Assembly (NCBI GenBank): GCA_947484105.1
Contig: CANKON010000091.1
Location: forward strand, 1-6,240
Length of the DNA: 6,240 nucleotides
Reading direction: 5' to 3'
Source of the DNA: Methylococcaceae bacterium
GTDB taxonomy: Bacteria > Pseudomonadota > Gammaproteobacteria > Methylococcales > Methylomonadaceae
In this document: positions 3,911 to 6,240 of the stretch, piece by piece
How positions within the stretch are numbered: the stretch's first letter is position 1
Layout: the number at the start of each line of letters is the position of its first letter
Made by a program: the position numbers and the translations under genes
The notes under the pieces: generated by a model
Told to the model about the DNA's origin: nothing
The model's input: only the letters and a program-made list of their open reading frames with translations
Databases searched by the model: none

Positions 3911-6220
3911 TTAACCGATGCCATTATGCCGTAAAAGTGCATCAACTGACGGTTCACGTCCACGAAAGTTTTTAAATAATTCCATCGCGTCATCACTGCC
4001 GCCCATTTCTAAAATGTTCGTTAAAAATGCCCTACCCGTTTCAGCGTCAAAAATTCCTTTTTCTTCAAATAACGAAAACGCATCACTCGATAACACTTCA
4101 GCCCATTTATAACTGTAATATCCTGCTGCGTAACCGCCTGCGAAAATGTGCGAGAAACTGTGTGCAAAACGGTTAAATTCAGGCACAGGCAATACGGCGA
4201 TTTTTTCACGAATTTCATTCAGAATTTCATAAATCCGCCCTCCCCTGATTGGGTCAAAATCGTGGTGAATATGAAAATCAAACAAACTAAATTCGAGTTG
4301 CCTAACCATCATCATGCCCGCTTGAAAATTTTTTGCTGCAAGCATTTTTTCAAATAACGCATCTGGCAACGTTTCGCCAGTTTGATAATGCGACGAAATC
4401 AACGAAAGAGCTTCTTTGTCCCAACACCAATTTTCCATAAATTGACTTGGCAATTCGACTGCATCCCACGCTACGCCGCTAATACCTGAAACACCTAAAT
4501 AATCGACTTGTGTTAAAACATGATGCAAACCGTGTCCGAATTCGTGAAACAACGTCGTTACGTCGTCATGCGTCAAAAGCGACGGCGTGTCAGCGGTTGG
4601 TGGCGTGAAGTTACATACCAAATACGCAACGGGCAATTGGACAGTTTCATCGTTTAATCTACGTCGTCCGATGCAATCGTCCATCCACGCACCGCCCCGT
4701 TTTTTATTTCGTGCAAATAAATCTAAATAAAAACGTCCTCGTTTGCGCCCTGCCCCGTCTGTCGCTTCAAATAATTGTGCGCTTTCATGCCATCGGTCGA
4801 ATTCTTTAATTTCGCTAAAACTTAGCCCATACAAACGATTTAAAATTTCAAACAATCCGTTTAATACTTTCTGTGCGGGAAAATAATTTTTTACGTCTTC
4901 TTGCGACAGTTGGTAATGTTTTTGGCGCATTTTTTCGGATAAATAGGTTACGTCCCACGCTTGTAATTCTTCGATATTGTAATTTTCCAGGGCGAATTTT
5001 TTTAAATCTTCCACATCTTGTCGTGCTTGCGGCAACGATTTTTGTGCTAAATCGTCTAAAAACGAAATGACTTCTTCAGGCGAATTTGCCATTTTTGTTG
5101 CAAGCGACAATTCGGCATAGTTTGCAAAATCGAGTAATTGTGATTCTTCATGACGCAACGCTAAAATTTCTTCCATGATTTGCGTGTTGTTAAAACCGCC
5201 TTCACTCGCACGAGTCGCAAACGCGCGATAAACTTCATGGCGCAATTCCCGATTATCCGCGTGCATCATTACCGCTAAATAAGATGGATATTGCAACGTG
5301 ATTAACCAGCCACTTTCTTCAGGTTTCACGTGAAACATTGTCGCCGATTTTTCAGATTGTTCCACATGAAACATAGCGGCACTTTGTTTCGCTTGTGCTA
5401 AATCATTTTCTGGAAAACCTGCTAGTTCATTAACGTCAGTAATTAACTTTGTCCACGCATTCGTTGCATCTAAAACGTTATCTGAATAACGACTACAAAT
5501 TGAACAGAGTTGTTGCGAAATTTCTTTGTAACGTTGTTTTTTATTTTCAGGCAATGCCACGCCCGATAATTTGAAATCACGCGACGCATTGGTTAGCACT
5601 TTTTGTTGTGCCTTGCTCAAACTCGAAAAAGTTTCACGTGAAACAATTGACTCGTAAGCGTGGAACAATTTTTCATTTTGTCCCATTTCGGTGGCGTAAT
5701 CGCTTAATTTTGGCAAACACGCATTGTAAGCTTCGCGCAATTCGTCATTATTCATCACAGAATTCAAATGACTGACAGGCGACCATGTTTTATTCAAACG
5801 GTCTTCGGCAGTTTCAATCGGTTCAATTAAATTTTCCCAGGTGTAGATTTCATTCTGATTTAAACAGTTGGCGACAACTTTTCGCGCATTGGCTAATAAT
5901 TCATCAATCGCGGGTTCAATGTGTTCAGGTTTGATTTGACTAAAATGTGGCAAATCAGTTTGGTTTAATAATGGATTCATTTTCAAAGATTTAATAAAAG
6001 AGAGTAGGGCAGGGGAATCGAAACGCCAATTTAAAAAACGTTGGCTTTCGACGTGAAATAAAACAGGAATTAGCAACGCGAATTGCGTTTGCCACTCTTC
6101 GTGCAACGCAATATCAACATATTCAGCGGTAATTTTACATTCGTTTAAAAGCATTTGCGCGTCTTCACACAAATGACAACCTTCGGTTCCAAGCAATAAT
6201 AAACGATCCATTTTCGCCAT
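3911..6220 (-). CDS. prlC: Glutaredoxin-like domain fused to oligopeptidase A (M3 zinc metallopeptidase)
   Basis: A 769-residue two-part protein. Residues 1-80 form a thioredoxin-fold, DUF836-type glutaredoxin-like domain: LLLLGTEGCHLCEDA (7-21) with the CxxC pair Cys15/Cys18, then VDIA and a probable cis-proline at IP(51-52)VLF. From Met81 (MNPLLNQTDLPHFSQIKPEHIEPAI) the sequence follows oligopeptidase A, a cytosolic peptidase that degrades short peptides and cleaved signal peptides. Zinc ligands are His559 and His563 in HEFGH, with catalytic Glu560, plus Glu589 in AWDAVELPSQFMENWCW; the C-terminal HIFAGGYAAGYYSY is also conserved. Residues 280-303 hold an extra repeat (MFHVEQ/MFHVKP) encoding two parS sites, and residues 192-197 encode a third. 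No stop separates the two parts, and no Shine-Dalgarno is visible before Met1, Met4 or Met81. The start at 6220 is uncertain; Met4 (6211) is equally possible. First gene of the operon. Confidence 0.93.
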   Translation of the reverse strand: MAKMDRLLLLGTEGCHLCEDAQMLLNECKITAEYVDIALHEEWQTQFALLIPVLFHVESQRFLNWRFDSPALLSFIKSLKMNPLLNQTDLPHFSQIKPEHIEPAIDELLANARKVVANCLNQNEIYTWENLIEPIETAEDRLNKTWSPVSHLNSVMNNDELREAYNACLPKLSDYATEMGQNEKLFHAYESIVSRETFSSLSKAQQKVLTNASRDFKLSGVALPENKKQRYKEISQQLCSICSRYSDNVLDATNAWTKLITDVNELAGFPENDLAQAKQSAAMFHVEQSEKSATMFHVKPEESGWLITLQYPSYLAVMMHADNRELRHEVYRAFATRASEGGFNNTQIMEEILALRHEESQLLDFANYAELSLATKMANSPEEVISFLDDLAQKSLPQARQDVEDLKKFALENYNIEELQAWDVTYLSEKMRQKHYQLSQEDVKNYFPAQKVLNGLFEILNRLYGLSFSEIKEFDRWHESAQLFEATDGAGRKRGRFYLDLFARNKKRGGAWMDDCIGRRRLNDETVQLPVAYLVCNFTPPTADTPSLLTHDDVTTLFHEFGHGLHHVLTQVDYLGVSGISGVAWDAVELPSQFMENWCWDKEALSLISSHYQTGETLPDALFEKMLAAKNFQAGMMMVRQLEFSLFDFHIHHDFDPIRGGRIYEILNEIREKIAVLPVPEFNRFAHSFSHIFAGGYAAGYYSYKWAEVLSSDAFSLFEEKGIFDAETGRAFLTNILEMGGSDDAMELFKNFRGREPSVDALLRHNGIG
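4030..4037 (-). other. KOPS-like motif GGGTAGGG
   Basis: Minus-strand match to GGGNAGGG inside prlC, across codons ACG-GGT-AGG-GCA (residues TGRA). It relies on an AGG arginine codon. Confidence 0.35.
4238..4245 (-). other. KOPS-like motif GGGGAGGG
   Basis: Minus-strand match to GGGNAGGG inside prlC, in the codon run AGG-GGA-GGG-CGG (residues RGGR), an unusually G-rich stretch for this gene. Confidence 0.35.
4748..4755 (-). other. KOPS-like motif GGGCAGGG
   Basis: Minus-strand match to GGGNAGGG inside prlC, across codons GGG-GCA-GGG-CGC (residues GAGR). Confidence 0.35.
5322..5337. other. parS site A (ParB-binding centromere element)
   Basis: GGTTTCACGTGAAACA matches the chromosomal parS consensus TGTTTCACGTGAAACA at 15 of 16 positions (first base G for T) and keeps the full GTTTCACGTGAAAC palindrome. 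It lies in prlC and on the minus strand is read as MFHVKP. ParB loads on such sites, spreads as a CTP-dependent clamp and is moved by ParA. Neither protein gene is in the window. Confidence 0.85.
5358..5373. other. parS site B (ParB-binding centromere element)
   Basis: TGTTCCACATGAAACA differs at one position (CACATG for CACGTG) from the Bacillus-type parS TGTTCCACGTGAAACA, and at two from TGTTTCACGTGAAACA. Its start is exactly 36 bp from the start of site A. It is read on the minus strand as MFHVEQ. The central G-to-A change could weaken ParB binding, so this may be a secondary site. Confidence 0.7.
5630..5645. other. parS site C (ParB-binding centromere element)
   Basis: AGTTTCACGTGAAACA matches the parS consensus at 15 of 16 (first base only) and keeps the full GTTTCACGTGAAAC palindrome. 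It lies 272 bp from site B, within prlC codons 192-197. It is read in a different frame from sites A and B (IVSRETF), at a place where the protein aligns to E. coli PrlC without an insertion. Confidence 0.85.
6007..6014 (+). other. KOPS-like motif GGGCAGGG, opposite orientation
   Basis: The only plus-strand match to GGGNAGGG in the window. It lies on the other side of the parS cluster from the four minus-strand matches, in the glutaredoxin-like part of prlC (minus-strand codons TCC-CCT-GCC-CTA). Confidence 0.3.
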
Positions 6221-6240
6221 TTTTTAAGCAATAAAAAAGC

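Larger units (their letters stand above)
5312..5383 (-). repeat. Two tandem 36-bp in-frame units carrying parS sites
   Basis: On the minus strand two consecutive 12-codon units read SAAMFHVEQSEK (5383-5348) and SATMFHVKPEES (5347-5312). About 21 of 36 bases agree, nearly all inside the parS palindrome and its flanking ATG. From memory of E. coli PrlC this part of the peptidase should be about 16 residues shorter, so the repeat looks like added DNA. It could be an old tandem duplication or two separate acquisitions. Confidence 0.7.

Noticed and set aside
3434..4218. Minus-strand alternative-frame open readings inside yqgE (3434-3673) and prlC (4021-4218)
   Set aside because: They overlap genes with strong family matches, and their sequences have the composition of out-of-frame translation.
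6044..6060. A fourth parS-like sequence encoding LFHVES in the glutaredoxin-like domain
   Set aside because: Only the half TTTCACGT is intact on the minus strand. The other half is shifted by an extra base and about 11 of 16 positions match, so it is at best a decayed or coincidental half-site.
6221..6240. Possible terminator T-run (GCTTTTTTATTGCTT on the minus strand) just upstream of prlC
   Set aside because: The stem would lie outside the window, so it cannot be confirmed; nor can a prlC promoter be seen here.

Overview
The window looks like a chromosomal segment of an AT-rich gammaproteobacterium (roughly 40% GC by eye). Every recognisable protein is closest to gammaproteobacterial types: O-succinylhomoserine sulfhydrylase (MetZ), ribosomal protein S20, MurJ, an Smr-domain protein, RuvX/YqgF, YqgE/AlgH and oligopeptidase A (PrlC). 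I cannot name the genus. Coding density is very high and no stretch over about 120 bases lacks a gene. No transposon, phage, tRNA, rRNA or CRISPR is visible.

Layout. The left edge holds the 5' part of metZ (minus strand). A short gap follows with two stem-loops in the rpsT 3' region, one of them a clear intrinsic terminator. Then comes rpsT (minus), divergent from murJ (plus), with two overlapping promoters between them. murJ stops early, lacking the last two membrane helices, and its stop codon overlaps the stop of a convergent minus-strand operon. That operon reads, in transcription order, prlC (fused to an N-terminal glutaredoxin-like domain), yqgE, ruvX and an Smr gene, with a 32-nt gap and then 8-nt and 4-nt overlaps.

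The most notable signal is not a gene. Inside the prlC coding region lie three near-perfect copies of parS, the 16-bp centromere bound by ParB (consensus TGTTTCACGTGAAACA), at 5322-5337, 5358-5373 and 5630-5645. Two sit exactly 36 bp apart inside an in-frame insertion that adds about 16 residues to the peptidase, where they are read as MFHVEQ and MFHVKP. The third is read in another frame (VSRET) and adds no residues. The gene therefore appears to double as a chromosome-partition locus, which suggests the replication origin is not far away. Five matches to the FtsK-orienting motif GGGNAGGG accompany this. Four on the minus strand lie left of the parS cluster and one on the plus strand lies right of it, so they point away from the cluster. 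parA, parB and oriC are not in the window.

Secondary points of interest are the glutaredoxin-PrlC fusion, the 12-helix MurJ with a probable rearrangement breakpoint at its 3' end, and metZ lying only 20 nt behind a terminator with no obvious promoter of its own.
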